Assembly: GCA_019112875.1 (NCBI GenBank)
Contig: DXIO01000091.1
Coordinates: 58,507 to 122,506, forward strand
DNA from: Candidatus Aquabacterium excrementipullorum
Lineage (GTDB): Bacteria; Pseudomonadota; Gammaproteobacteria; Burkholderiales; Burkholderiaceae_C
Direction: 5' to 3'
Length of the DNA: 64,000 bases
Positions 55,901-63,301 of this stretch are shown here, piece by piece. The number at the start of each line of letters is the position of its first letter. The stretch's first letter is position 1. The translations under genes and the position numbers were made by a program. The notes under the pieces were generated by a model that saw only the letters and a list, made by a program, of their open reading frames with translations, had not been told where the DNA came from and did no database searches.

Positions 55901-56733
55901 TCGTGCGCCAGCCGATCGGACGGCATGCCGGGCTGGCGCGCCAGGGTGCGCAACTGGCTCAGCAGGGCCGAGAGCACGCGCTTGACGTGCAGGCTCAGCG
56001 GCAGGCGCTCTTGCGCCAGGGCCTCCAGGAAGCCGCAGGCCAGCACCCAGGTGGCGGCCTCGCGGTGGGCCTGACGGGCTTGCGCATCGGCGGCCAGTTG
56101 GCCACACAGCTCCACCAGACGCTGGGCCTTCGACACCGGCGCGCCCTTGAGCAGTTGCAGCAAGGTGGTCTCGAACTCGGACACGGCCTGTTCGTCGACC
56201 CGGCGTGGGGTGGCATCGGCCGGGGCGGCCAGGGGCACGTCCAGCGACACGGACGGCCACTCCTGCACCCACAGATCGGAAGGCCGGGCCAGCTCGGAGC
56301 CGGACAGCGCCATCAGCGCTTCGTATTGAGGGAACAACGCCAGCGAGGACACCTGCTTGCCCGCCAGGCGGCGGCGCATCAGGTCCAGCAGCGCGAACGA
56401 CGCAGCCTCGACCGCCTTGACGGCCTGTTCATTGATGGACTGCGGCCGCGCCACGATGCGTTGCACCACGGCTTCGCTCGCGCGCAGCAGCATGGCGCCG
56501 GCGGGCAGACCGGCCAGCTCCAGCGCGCCCACCCCCTGGTGGATCTGCTGGCGGGCCGAGCGCAGCACGGCCGGGTCCAGGGCATCGACATCGGAAAAGC
56601 CCGTGGCCTCCGCCTCTTTGAGGCAGCGGTGCAGCGCCTTGTGGGCCGCCTCCAGGGACTTGCGCACTTCCTCGTGCACCCACGCGAGTGCACTGAGGTC
56701 GTCCGACATGGGCGTGGCTTGCGAGCTGTCCAT
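49942..56733 (-). CDS. chpA: ChpA/PilL-type multi-HPt hybrid CheA kinase of the type IV pilus chemosensory system
   Basis: A 2263-aa hybrid kinase. The N-terminal ~600 residues are helical and FimL-like. Three histidine phosphotransfer domains are clear: FHTLKGSS (His ~783), AHSLAGNS (His ~1229) and LHTFKGGA (His ~1482), separated by long acidic Asp/Glu/Pro/Val-rich linkers. Then come the CheA dimerisation helices (~1600-1700), a kinase ATP-binding domain (LRNSVTHGVEAPATR, FRDDGAGLD, GRGIGMDVV), a CheW-like domain, and a C-terminal receiver (LVVDDSLTVRR, LSDIEMPRMDGF, YLGKPYS). ATG 56733 is 10 bp after the pilJ stop, with AGGA upstream. It would phosphorylate PilG/PilH. No pilK, chpB or chpC follows. 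Confidence 0.92.
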   Translation of the reverse strand: MDSSQATPMSDDLSALAWVHEEVRKSLEAAHKALHRCLKEAEATGFSDVDALDPAVLRSARQQIHQGVGALELAGLPAGAMLLRASEAVVQRIVARPQSINEQAVKAVEAASFALLDLMRRRLAGKQVSSLALFPQYEALMALSGSELARPSDLWVQEWPSVSLDVPLAAPADATPRRVDEQAVSEFETTLLQLLKGAPVSKAQRLVELCGQLAADAQARQAHREAATWVLACGFLEALAQERLPLSLHVKRVLSALLSQLRTLARQPGMPSDRLAHELLFFCAQAEPANDAGAAAASSHGVLDRLREAFRLRTHQPVDLVQSALGRFDPAWVAQAVKRVSSAKEAWSSVAGGELLRLNGLHEPFSLVSDSIRRLYPDGEALGHALVDAVDATVKSGAAPDAALAMEVATSLLYLEASLDEAEFEHPEERQRVQRLAERLQAVSSGQPAEPLEAWMEALYRQVSDRQTIGSVVQELRTALGECEKRIDQFFRDHENVTPLVEVPSQLQAMKGVLAVLGLDAAAQAVSRMRSDVESLLLPGADLLQAAQGGVHDRLASNLGAVGFLVDMLAVQPGLAKNLFVFNADAGVLSPIMGRAPQPQPDVDPIEVMARPAEQVERVHTQEVAETLAESVVRADVPLADLSDEIQHLADTPLVQEQPSLAASLANAQAALDRAAATDDHAEQQQARDEAVAALNDFVQSVTEPVGVDEPIDVLPEPVPQAPLVPEKPVVPEATGLEEDDEMRDIFIEEAREVIGEARAALAGLSRQPDDVTLLTTVRRAFHTLKGSSRMVGLGDFGDAAWGFEQLYNAWLATQNPASDELMGLSIEALSHLERWVNAIEARQARGWSPAGLVAAAEALRLHGRRETVVGPDEVPAAPVVLDLPVHEQPAADLPLVDVPTLEVSTLEAPVLDTDADADAFRATDLVPHDEPLDSSSAPAALLDVPELPPEVELIEVSLVDDDAVAREAEAQALAAAAAAAEPAPLLDTVADVLSAPELEIPVQPGEPLQVPPGLDEAVDRIVLDLKTDEVAREADALDATPVFADTEPPAFSDTLPSEPAALDALPEVSEVAGDPADEALSPEALPELTELAEAPLDIQVLEGGEPVVVSGFGDLDLTPTPQAAEPQAETMLEPAFQPQPEPDVLLDLSPDVAPEPVPVTAEPEPLVEPGLNDDDQVKVIGPLRISIPLFNIYLNEADEQSRRLSMQLGEWALEWHQPISDEAVALAHSLAGNSGTVGYTELSRLARALEHALTRSQGAGRGDEVSAALFNDAAEEIRRLLHQFAAGFLKSPNDDLLQQLEHFEPSEALRQEVAARQHLRLVRNDDDEEGDDALPVADVIVDAEPLAEPIADLVVDTGSLAEPLIEPALEPLPEPSLPDVQPLPTDEPAAQTMALGLPEIKPFEPLQAEPTDQHVVRAVGTDVDLGPDADIEAVDAIDADLFPIFEEEALELLPQLAADMRQWVQQPQRRDLADACMRTLHTFKGGARLAGAMRLGELAHRMESAIERLIAGEQITAVDLEPLEARSDVLAEVFESLQRRDLSAQQDLAQRPASLMADHVADASPASADALDTGALPSDSDFADLPSSQVAHVQSLPTEGTPASAVAPIDWSSVRTDFQPGGAQAGADAATASSIAAVRVRPRLLDRLVNHAGEVSIARTRLSAQMQQMRGSVGDLTDNLDRLRQQLRDIELQAETQLSTRMEAARAQQQNFDPLEFDRYTRFQELTRMMAESVNDVATVQRGLIRNLESAEDQLAAQSRLTRDLQDDLLRTRMVEFEGLSDRLYRVVRQAAKETGKQVRLDLVGGHTEVDRGVLDRMAGAFEHLLRNSVTHGVEAPATRQAQGKEPMGTIIVAVHQEGNEVAIEFRDDGAGLDLDRIRRKAEAQNLLAPGAEASEAELAQLIFTPGFSTAETVTELAGRGIGMDVVRADVNAMGGRIETATAAGQGTSFKLILPLTTAVTKVVMVRCGDLVVSIPTNLVELVRRARAEEIEQAYASGTMPYADLTLPFFWFGALLQHSPRGTAEGRSLPVVVVRSAQQRVALHVDEVLGNQDVVVKNLGPQLSRVPGLAGMTLLASGAVALIYNPVALATVYGNQAQAWARQARLSDEAAAAEGEQAASIVRAPAPLEAPAAPLVLVVDDSLTVRRVTQRLLTREGYRVTLAKDGLDALEKMAEEIPLVVLSDIEMPRMDGFDLVRNLRGDERWKDVPIVMITSRIAQKHRDYAAELGVNHYLGKPYSEEELVSLVARYTHAALSQQGAEG

Positions 56734-56743
56734 CAGGTCGTCC

Positions 56744-59077
56744 TCAGGCGATCTTGAAACGCGCCACCGACTGCTGCAGTTCGTCGGCCGTCTTGGACAG
56801 CTCACGCACCAACTGCGCGGTCGAGCGCGTGCCGTCACCGGTCTGCTCGGTCACCGCGAAGATGTGCTGGATGTTGGCCACCACCACGTTGGCGGATTCG
56901 GCTTCGCGCAGCGCCTGCGACGAGATCTCCTGAATCAGCTCGGCCAGCTGGCGCGACACGCGGTCGATGTCGTTCAGGGCGGTACCGGCGGCGTCTGACA
57001 GCCGGGCCCCTTCCACCACCTTCTGCGTGGAGCGCTCCATGGCGCCCACGGCATCCTGCGTGTCGGTCTGAATGGTGCGCACCAGCGCCGCGATCTGCCG
57101 GGTCGCATCGCCCGAGCGTTCGGCCAGCCGCTGCACTTCTTCGGCCACCACGGAGAAGCCGCGGCCCGCTTCACCGGCGGAGGCCGCCTGGATGGCGGCG
57201 TTCAGCGCCAGCACGTTGGTCTGCTCGGTAATGTCCGAGATCAGCTCGGTGATTTCGCCGATCTCCTGCGACGATTCGCCCAGGCGCTTGATGCGCTTGG
57301 AGGTTTCCTGGATCTGCTCGCGGATGGTGTTCATACCGCCGATGGCATCCTGCACGGCCTTGAGGCCCGAATCCGCCGCGTTCAGCGATTGGCGCGCCAC
57401 CTCGGCGGAGTGCTGGGCCTGGGCCGACACTTCGTTGATTCGGCCCGCCATGTTCAGCACGGATTCGCCGGTTTCGCGGATCTCGCGCAGTTGCTCGTCG
57501 GAGGCGGCCAGCAGCTCGGTCGATGTGGCTTCCACCTGGCCAGTGGTGTCCGACACCCGCGACACCGTGCCCTGCACCTGGGCCACCAGGGTGCGCAGCT
57601 CTTCCACCGTGAAGTTCACCGAGTCGGCGATGGCGCCCGTGATGTCTTCCGTCACCGTGGCCTGTTGCGTCAGATCGCCTTCGGCCACCATCTGCAATTC
57701 GTTCATCAAACGCAGAATGGCCGCCTGGTTGGCGTCGTTCACGCGCTTGGCTTCATGCTCTTGCCGTTCGGCCTGTTGGCGCTGGAATTCAGCGACCTGC
57801 GCACGGTGGCGCTGCTCGGCCAGGTAGACGTTGACCAGCCCGTAGCCCGCCGCACCGGCCAGCGCCAGGAACACCAGCAGCAGCGCCACGTTGACACCAC
57901 CAATGCCGGCGCCTTCGGCCAGTTGCTTCTGGGCCTGCTCCAGCCCCTTGCGCAGCGGTTCGCTGTCATCGACGATGCTGACCTGCGCGTCACGCGCGGC
58001 CACCAGGCCCTGCAGCGAGCCCAGGATGTAGCTGGACTGCGTGCGCATCTCTTCGAACAGCTTGAGCAGCGCTTCGAGCTGTTCGCGCACTTCCGGGTCG
58101 CGCGTGCCGGGCAGGCGCAGTTCGGGGTTGCCGTTGGTCAGGCCTTCGGCCAGTTCCTTGAAGGCGTTCAAGTCCTTGCCCAGCAGGAACACGGCCTCGG
58201 TGGACACGCCTTCCACGGTCAGGAACTCGTTGGCCGACTTGCCGATCCGCTGCGTCAACATCACCAGCTGGTTCAGGGCCTGCAGTTCGGCGGGCGACAC
58301 GCCGCCCTTCTCGATCTTGGTCGTGGCGATGCCTTCGGCCAGGTCCAGCAGGTCGGACGAATGGCCGTTCACCTCGCGCAGCGAGCTGCTCACCTTGGTC
58401 AGCACGTCCTTCTGCTTGAGCACGAAGCCGGCGTTCTTCTCGGCGCGGTCCACCAGGGGCAGCAGCGGCTTGAGCACGCCCTGCACCCCCGTCGGCGCCG
58501 CGGAGATGCCCAGAGCGGCATCGCCCTGCGTCAGGCCGCGCACGTTGGCGGCCAGCACCTTGGACGAATCCGCCACCTCATCGAACGACTGAGCCCGGCC
58601 CACCAGGGCCTGCGACACCGACTTGGCCAAGCGTTGCGACTGCATCAGCGCCTGGCCGGTGGCGCCGGCCTGCGTGGCGCGGCGGTCGGCGGCGTTCACC
58701 GCGAAGATGGCGCTGGCCACCAGACCGACCACGCCCAGAATCACCCCGCCCACCAGCAGGCGCTGCTGGCGCTCCAGCCCCAGGTTGCCGATCAGCGGCA
58801 GGTTGGTCTTGGGCTCGGGCGGGAGCTGGTCACCCAGGTCCAGGTCGGGCTTGAGACGGGTGTCGTGGTAATCCGCCGGAAATTCGGACGGAGCCGCTTC
58901 GGAGATGATGGATTCCTCCTGCACCGAGGTGGTCGGCAGGCCCGAATGCGCGGTCTGCGTGTCCACCGTCTGGGCGCCGTCGGCCGTGACCAGCCCTTCA
59001 GCCACCAGGGCTTCGGATTGGACCTCGTCTTCGTCGCGCGACTTGCCCAGGTCCTTGATACGGCTCAGAAAGCTCAT
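56744..59077 (-). CDS. pilJ: Type IV pilus methyl-accepting chemosensor PilJ
   Basis: A 777-aa transmembrane receptor of the Pil-Chp system. An unusual ~105-residue acidic cytoplasmic N-terminus precedes the first transmembrane helix (LLVGGVILGVVGLVASAIFA). A periplasmic PilJ-type helical sensor (~130-400) is followed by a second helix (VALLLVFLALAGAAGYGLVNVY), a HAMP-like segment, and a cytoplasmic signalling hairpin with EQTNVLALNAAIQAASAGEAGRGFSVVAEEVQRLAERS. It couples through PilI to ChpA; in Pseudomonas it responds to surface contact and pilus retraction. GGAG lies ten bases before ATG 59077. Confidence 0.93.
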   Translation of the reverse strand: MSFLSRIKDLGKSRDEDEVQSEALVAEGLVTADGAQTVDTQTAHSGLPTTSVQEESIISEAAPSEFPADYHDTRLKPDLDLGDQLPPEPKTNLPLIGNLGLERQQRLLVGGVILGVVGLVASAIFAVNAADRRATQAGATGQALMQSQRLAKSVSQALVGRAQSFDEVADSSKVLAANVRGLTQGDAALGISAAPTGVQGVLKPLLPLVDRAEKNAGFVLKQKDVLTKVSSSLREVNGHSSDLLDLAEGIATTKIEKGGVSPAELQALNQLVMLTQRIGKSANEFLTVEGVSTEAVFLLGKDLNAFKELAEGLTNGNPELRLPGTRDPEVREQLEALLKLFEEMRTQSSYILGSLQGLVAARDAQVSIVDDSEPLRKGLEQAQKQLAEGAGIGGVNVALLLVFLALAGAAGYGLVNVYLAEQRHRAQVAEFQRQQAERQEHEAKRVNDANQAAILRLMNELQMVAEGDLTQQATVTEDITGAIADSVNFTVEELRTLVAQVQGTVSRVSDTTGQVEATSTELLAASDEQLREIRETGESVLNMAGRINEVSAQAQHSAEVARQSLNAADSGLKAVQDAIGGMNTIREQIQETSKRIKRLGESSQEIGEITELISDITEQTNVLALNAAIQAASAGEAGRGFSVVAEEVQRLAERSGDATRQIAALVRTIQTDTQDAVGAMERSTQKVVEGARLSDAAGTALNDIDRVSRQLAELIQEISSQALREAESANVVVANIQHIFAVTEQTGDGTRSTAQLVRELSKTADELQQSVARFKIA

Positions 59078-59137
59078 TGCTAGGTGCTCCAGTGATGCTT
59101 CTTCAAATCCTGCGGGTGCGGCTGGCCGTGAGGCCCC

Positions 59138-59674
59138 TCAAGCCGCCACCCTCAGGAAGGCCTCGTCCGAGGCCAGTGCGGCGAGATTGAGTTCGTACCA
59201 GGGACGTCCCTGGGCATCGGCCAACTCGGCCGTCACGAAATGCGGGCGCGCGCCGGAGGTGGCCGGCGCTTCGCTCATGTCCTGCGGGCGTCGCAGCCCC
59301 AGCAGTCGGTCGATGAGCAGCGCGGAGTTCAGTTGCAGCGCGGCATTGAAGGCCACCAGCCGGCCCGCGTCCTTGCTGGCCAGATCAAGGGGGGACACCG
59401 GCCGCGCGGGCAGCCCCATGAAGGCGGCCAGGTCGATCACGCCGTGCAACTGGCCGCGCAGGTTGGCCACGCCCAGGAACCAGGCCTGGCTGTGCGGCAC
59501 GGGTTGCAGGCCCGTCAGCGAGAAGATCTCGCCGGCCTGCTCCAGCGGCAGCAGGAAGCCATGGCCGCCCGCCTCCACCGCGAGCCAACTGCGCGTGGGC
59601 GCGCTCTCGCGCACCAGGCGGAGCCGTTCCGCCAGGCGTTGCTGCAATTCCCTCAGTGCTTCCTTGTTGGCCAT
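59138..59674 (-). CDS. pilI: CheW-like adaptor PilI
   Basis: A 178-aa CheW-domain protein (FLLPLEQAGEIFSLTGLQPVPHS, FLGVANLRGQLHGVIDLAAFMG, ALLIDRLLGLRR) linking PilJ to the ChpA kinase. An N-terminal helix of ~30 residues precedes the domain. GGAGGGG lies nine bases before ATG 59674. It sits between pilH and pilJ in the usual gene order, which supports the assignment over a general CheW. Confidence 0.9.
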   Translation of the reverse strand: MANKEALRELQQRLAERLRLVRESAPTRSWLAVEAGGHGFLLPLEQAGEIFSLTGLQPVPHSQAWFLGVANLRGQLHGVIDLAAFMGLPARPVSPLDLASKDAGRLVAFNAALQLNSALLIDRLLGLRRPQDMSEAPATSGARPHFVTAELADAQGRPWYELNLAALASDEAFLRVAA

Positions 59675-59703
59675 GTCGCGATGCCCCTCCCGTGGCGCGG
59701 CGC

Positions 59704-60069
59704 TCAGCCGAAGGCTTTGATCTTGGACAGCAGTTCTTCAGGATTGACCGGCTTGACCACGTAGTCCTTGGCGCCCTGGCGCAGGCCCCACACGCGGTCG
59801 GTCTCCTGGTTCTTGCTGGAACAGATGATCACGGGGATGTCGGCATAGGCCGGATCGCGCGTGATGGCGCGCGTGAGCTGGAAGCCGTTCTGGCCGGGCA
59901 TCACCACGTCCATCAGGATCAGGTCGGCGCGGTCTTCCTGCAGGCGCTTGAGGGCGTCTTCGCCGTTCTCGGCGGTTCGCACCTGGTAGCCGCGCTTGGT
60001 CAGCAGCTCGGACAGCACGTGCAGTTCGGTCTTGGAATCGTCGACCAACAAAATCTTCTGAATCGGCAT
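59704..60069 (-). CDS. pilH: Response regulator PilH (CheY-like)
   Basis: A 121-aa stand-alone receiver with all key residues: DDS (LLVDDSKTE), phospho-acceptor Asp in LILMDVVMPGQNGFQ, Ser in VIICSSKN, and Lys in YVVKPVNPEE. In Pseudomonas, PilH acts as a phosphate sink or retraction regulator. The start is ATG 60069, with AAGGA seven bases upstream; the track's GTG at 60075 is less likely. It lies between pilG and pilI. Confidence 0.92.
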   Translation of the reverse strand: MPIQKILLVDDSKTELHVLSELLTKRGYQVRTAENGEDALKRLQEDRADLILMDVVMPGQNGFQLTRAITRDPAYADIPVIICSSKNQETDRVWGLRQGAKDYVVKPVNPEELLSKIKAFG

Positions 60070-60113
60070 GTTCACATCCTTGGAGTTCTACGGGGCCTGC
60101 GCGCCAATGCGCA

Positions 60114-60539
60114 TCAGGCGCCGGGGGATTCGGTCGTGGCGCGGGCGGTGAAGGTGGCCACCGCCTGCAGCAACTGATCCTTGGTGAAGGGCTTGGTCAG
60201 ATAGTCCTGCGAGCCCACCATGCGGCCGCGCGCCTTGTCGAACAGCCCGTCCTTGGACGACAGCATGATCACCGGCGTGGCGGCGAACTTGGGGTTGCGC
60301 TTGATGATGGCGCAGGTCTGGTAACCGTCGAGCCGCGGCATCAGGATGTCGCAGAAGATGATGTCCGGCAGGTGGTCGTTGACCTTGGAGAGCGCGTCGA
60401 AACCGTCCTCGGCCAGCAGCACTTCGTAGCCACCCTGCTTGAGGAAGATCTCGGCACTGCGCCGGATGGTGTTGCTGTCATCGATGACAAGCACCTTGGT
60501 GGGTACGCGATCCCCTGCGTCAGATCCCATGTCGCTCAC
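60114..60539 (-). CDS. pilG: Response regulator PilG (CheY-like)
   Basis: A 141-aa receiver protein: VLVIDDSNTIRRSAEIFLKQGGYEV, phospho-acceptor Asp in IIFCDILMPRLDGYQ, VIMLSSKDG and YLTKPFTKDQ. In Pseudomonas, PilG promotes pilus extension and cAMP signalling. I take the GTG at 60539 as start because GGAGG lies nine bases upstream; ATG 60530 (MGSDAGD) is a close alternative without that site. First gene of pilGHIJ-chpA, 73 bp after the rubredoxin gene, with which it may share a promoter. Confidence 0.91.
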   Translation of the reverse strand: MSDMGSDAGDRVPTKVLVIDDSNTIRRSAEIFLKQGGYEVLLAEDGFDALSKVNDHLPDIIFCDILMPRLDGYQTCAIIKRNPKFAATPVIMLSSKDGLFDKARGRMVGSQDYLTKPFTKDQLLQAVATFTARATTESPGA

Positions 60540-60612
60540 GAAACGAATCCTCCAGCGATCGCCCCGGGTGTCAGGCCCCGGCAACAGGCCAGGCAGACAC
60601 CGGCACGGCGCT

Positions 60613-60786
60613 TCAAATCTGCACCATCTCGAAATCGTCCTTGCGGGCCCCGCATTCCGGGCAGACCCAGTTCATCGGCACGTCTTCCCAGGCCGTGCCG
60701 GGCGCGATGCCTTCTTCGGGCAGCCCTGCCGCCTCGTCGTAGATCCATCCACAAATCAGACACATCCAGGTACGGGAAGCTTTCAC
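60613..60786 (-). CDS. Rubredoxin
   Basis: A 57-aa electron carrier with the two iron-binding Cys pairs CLICGWIYDEAAG and VCPECGARKDDFEMV spaced as in rubredoxins. The start is probably GTG 60786 (VKASRTWMCLICG), giving the usual short lead; ATG 60765 would begin only one residue before the first ligand Cys, and the track's 73-aa version is too long. A rubredoxin next to thiD/hemL and pilG is a neighbourhood I recall from other Burkholderiales. The electron-transfer partner is unknown. Confidence 0.9.
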   Translation of the reverse strand: MKASRTWMCLICGWIYDEAAGLPEEGIAPGTAWEDVPMNWVCPECGARKDDFEMVQI

Positions 60787-60953
60787 GTTTTCAGGGCCGG
60801 CATGAATACAATCGACCCATTGTAGCCACGCCAACCCTCACGAAACGCAGGGTTTCTGGGCACTTCTACCCACGGGCTCCCTGGTGTAACGATTCAATAC
60901 AACTCTCTTTTGCACCCAGGGCCTTCCATCACGGAAACACACCGGCAGACTAC

Positions 60954-61904
60954 ATGACGCCCATCTCCGCATCCCCTCAGGACCCTGGCCTTCCCGACGA
61001 ACAGGCGCTGGAGCCCAGCACGCCGGCGTGCGTGCTCACCTTCAACGTGAACGACCCGAGCGGCGCCTCCGGCATCTCGGCCGACATCACCACCGTGGCC
61101 TCCATGGGGGCGCACGCGCTGCCCGTGGTCACCGGCGTGCTGGTGCGCGACACCGCCGAGGTGTTGGACAGCTACGACATCGACGCCGATGCCGTGGTCG
61201 AACAGGCCCGCACCATCCTGGAAGACACGCCCATTTCCGCCTGGAAGGTCGGCTTCCTGGGCAGCGCCGAGAACGTCAGCGCTGTCGCCGAGATCCTGGC
61301 CGACTACTCCGACGTGCCGCTGGTGGTCTACCTGAGCAACGTGTCCTGGCTCGATGAAGAGCGCCAGTCCTCCTACCTGGACGCCTTCAAGGAACTGATC
61401 CTCCCCTCGGCCACCGTGCTGGTGGGCAACCACCAGACGCTGACCGACCTGCTGCTGCCCGATTGGGAATCCGAGCGCACGCCCTCGGCGCGCGAACTGG
61501 CCGTGGCCGCCAACGCGCTGGGCACCCAGTTCGTGCTGGTCACCGGCATCCAGTTGCCCGACCAGTTCATCGACAACGTGCTGGCCTCGCCGCAAGGCGC
61601 CCTGGCCGGCGAGCGCTTCGAGCGCTTCGAGACCAGCTTCGTGGGCGCTGGCGAGACCCTGTCGGCCGCGCTCACCGCCATCCTGGCCACCACCGAGGCG
61701 GTGGACCAGGCCGTGTCCGAGGCCCTGAGCTTCCTGGACCAGTCGCTCGACTCGGGCTTCCGCCCCGGCATGGGCGGCGTCATCCCCGACCGCTTCTTCT
61801 GGGCACTGCCGCCCGAAGGGCCAGGCGAAGGCGATCCCGACGGTGGTGAAGGCCACGGAGCCGACGAGCCCAACACCCCGCCCAACCCCCGCCATGTCCA
61901 CTGA
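60954..61904 (+). CDS. ThiD-like hydroxymethylpyrimidine/phosphomethylpyrimidine kinase homologue
   Basis: A 316-aa ribokinase-fold protein. [36 protein letters not shown] matches the ThiD N-terminus, and [18 protein letters not shown] the centre. The active-site loop that reads GTGC in ThiD is GAGE here ([16 protein letters not shown]), replacing the catalytic Cys with Glu, closer in character to the GTGD of pyridoxal kinases. Substrate is therefore less certain. A Gly/Pro/Glu-rich tail of ~35 residues ends the protein. ATG 60954 is used; the track start at 60372 runs across the rubredoxin region. The 3' end overlaps hemL by 11 nt, so the two are coupled. Confidence 0.8.
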   Translation: MTPISASPQDPGLPDEQALEPSTPACVLTFNVNDPSGASGISADITTVASMGAHALPVVTGVLVRDTAEVLDSYDIDADAVVEQARTILEDTPISAWKVGFLGSAENVSAVAEILADYSDVPLVVYLSNVSWLDEERQSSYLDAFKELILPSATVLVGNHQTLTDLLLPDWESERTPSARELAVAANALGTQFVLVTGIQLPDQFIDNVLASPQGALAGERFERFETSFVGAGETLSAALTAILATTEAVDQAVSEALSFLDQSLDSGFRPGMGGVIPDRFFWALPPEGPGEGDPDGGEGHGADEPNTPPNPRHVH

Positions 61905-63207
61905 TTCCCGCGCCCAAGCCACCAACCAGTCCCTGTTCGAACGCGCCCAGGCCGTCATCCCCGGCGGCGTGAACTCGCCCGTGCGCGCTTTTCGGGCCGT
62001 GGGCGGCACGCCACGCTTCATCGCCCGGGCGCAGGGCGCCTACATGTGGGATGCCGAAGGGCAGCGCTACATCGACTACATCGGCTCCTGGGGCCCGATG
62101 ATCCTGGGCCATGGCCACCCCGAGGTGCTCGACGCCGTGCGCAAGGCCGTGGAGGAAGGCTTCTCCTATGGCGCGCCTACCGAGCGCGAGATCGAGCTGG
62201 CCGAGGAGATCCTGAAGCTGGTGCCCAGCGCCGAGCAAGTGCGCCTGGTCAGCTCGGGCACCGAGGCCGCCATGAGCGCCATCCGCCTGGCGCGCGGCGC
62301 CACGGGTCGCGCCAAGCTGGTCAAGTTCGAAGGCTGCTACCACGGCCACGCCGATGCCCTGCTGGTCAAGGCCGGCTCGGGCCTGGCCACCTTCGGCCAC
62401 CCCACCAGCGCGGGCGTGCCCCCCGAGGTGGTGCAGCACACGCTGGTGCTCGAATACAACAACGTCGCGCAGCTTGAAGAAGCCTTTGCCGAACAAGGCA
62501 GCGAGATCGCCTGCGTGATGATCGAGCCCATCGCCGGCAACATGAACTTCGTGCGCGCCAGCGTACCGTTCATGACCCGCCTGCGCGAGCTGTGTACCCA
62601 GCATGGTGCGCTGCTGGTGCTCGACGAGGTGATGACGGGTTTCCGCGTGGGCCTGCACAGCGCCCAAGGCCTGTACGCGCAGCTGATCCCCGGCTTCAAG
62701 CCCGACCTGTCGGTGTTCGGCAAGGTGATCGGCGGGGGCATGCCACTGGCGGCCTTCGCCGGGCCGCGCGCCATCATGGAACAGCTGGCACCGCTCGGTC
62801 CGGTCTACCAGGCCGGCACGCTGTCGGGCAACCCGGTGGCCACGGCCTGTGGGCTGGCCACGCTCAAGCTGATCCAGCGTCCTGGCTTCTTCGAGGCCCT
62901 GGGCCAGCGCACCCGCGACCTGACCGACGGCCTGCTCGCCGTGGCGCGCGAAGCCGGCGTGCCCATGGCGGGTGACTGCCAGGGCGGCATGTTCGGCTTC
63001 TTCTTCGGCCCCGAGCTGCCGCAGAACTACCCCGCCGTGCTGGCCACCGACAAGGACCGCTTCAACCGGTTCTTCCACCAGATGCTGGACGGCGGTGTCT
63101 ACCTGGCGCCGGCGCTGTACGAGGCTGGCTTCGTCAGCGCCGCGCACACGGCGGACGACATCGCGGCCACGCTGGACGCGGCACGCCGCGCCCTGACGGC
63201 GGGTTGA
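61894..63207 (+). CDS. hemL: Glutamate-1-semialdehyde 2,1-aminomutase
   Basis: A 437-aa PLP enzyme making 5-aminolevulinate from glutamate-1-semialdehyde in the C5 route to haem and B12. It has [66 protein letters not shown] and [12 protein letters not shown], with the PLP Lys in [18 protein letters not shown] 61894 lies inside the end of the thiD-like gene (11-nt overlap). The track ORF from 61843 includes a non-genuine leader. hemL is expected in a betaproteobacterium that uses glutamyl-tRNA for haem synthesis. Confidence 0.96.
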   Translation: MSTDSRAQATNQSLFERAQAVIPGGVNSPVRAFRAVGGTPRFIARAQGAYMWDAEGQRYIDYIGSWGPMILGHGHPEVLDAVRKAVEEGFSYGAPTEREIELAEEILKLVPSAEQVRLVSSGTEAAMSAIRLARGATGRAKLVKFEGCYHGHADALLVKAGSGLATFGHPTSAGVPPEVVQHTLVLEYNNVAQLEEAFAEQGSEIACVMIEPIAGNMNFVRASVPFMTRLRELCTQHGALLVLDEVMTGFRVGLHSAQGLYAQLIPGFKPDLSVFGKVIGGGMPLAAFAGPRAIMEQLAPLGPVYQAGTLSGNPVATACGLATLKLIQRPGFFEALGQRTRDLTDGLLAVAREAGVPMAGDCQGGMFGFFFGPELPQNYPAVLATDKDRFNRFFHQMLDGGVYLAPALYEAGFVSAAHTADDIAATLDAARRALTAG

Positions 63208-63301
63208 GCCGGCCGCGTGCGCGCAAACCGCACGCGAACAGCATCACAACCACCCGATCAGGCGCGTGGCAGTGTCACGGGGGCGGCTTAAAATCCGCCC
63301 C

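Noticed and set aside
60372-60953. N-terminal extension of the thiD-like track ORF
   Set aside because: Runs antisense through pilG and the rubredoxin gene; the conserved protein begins at 60954.
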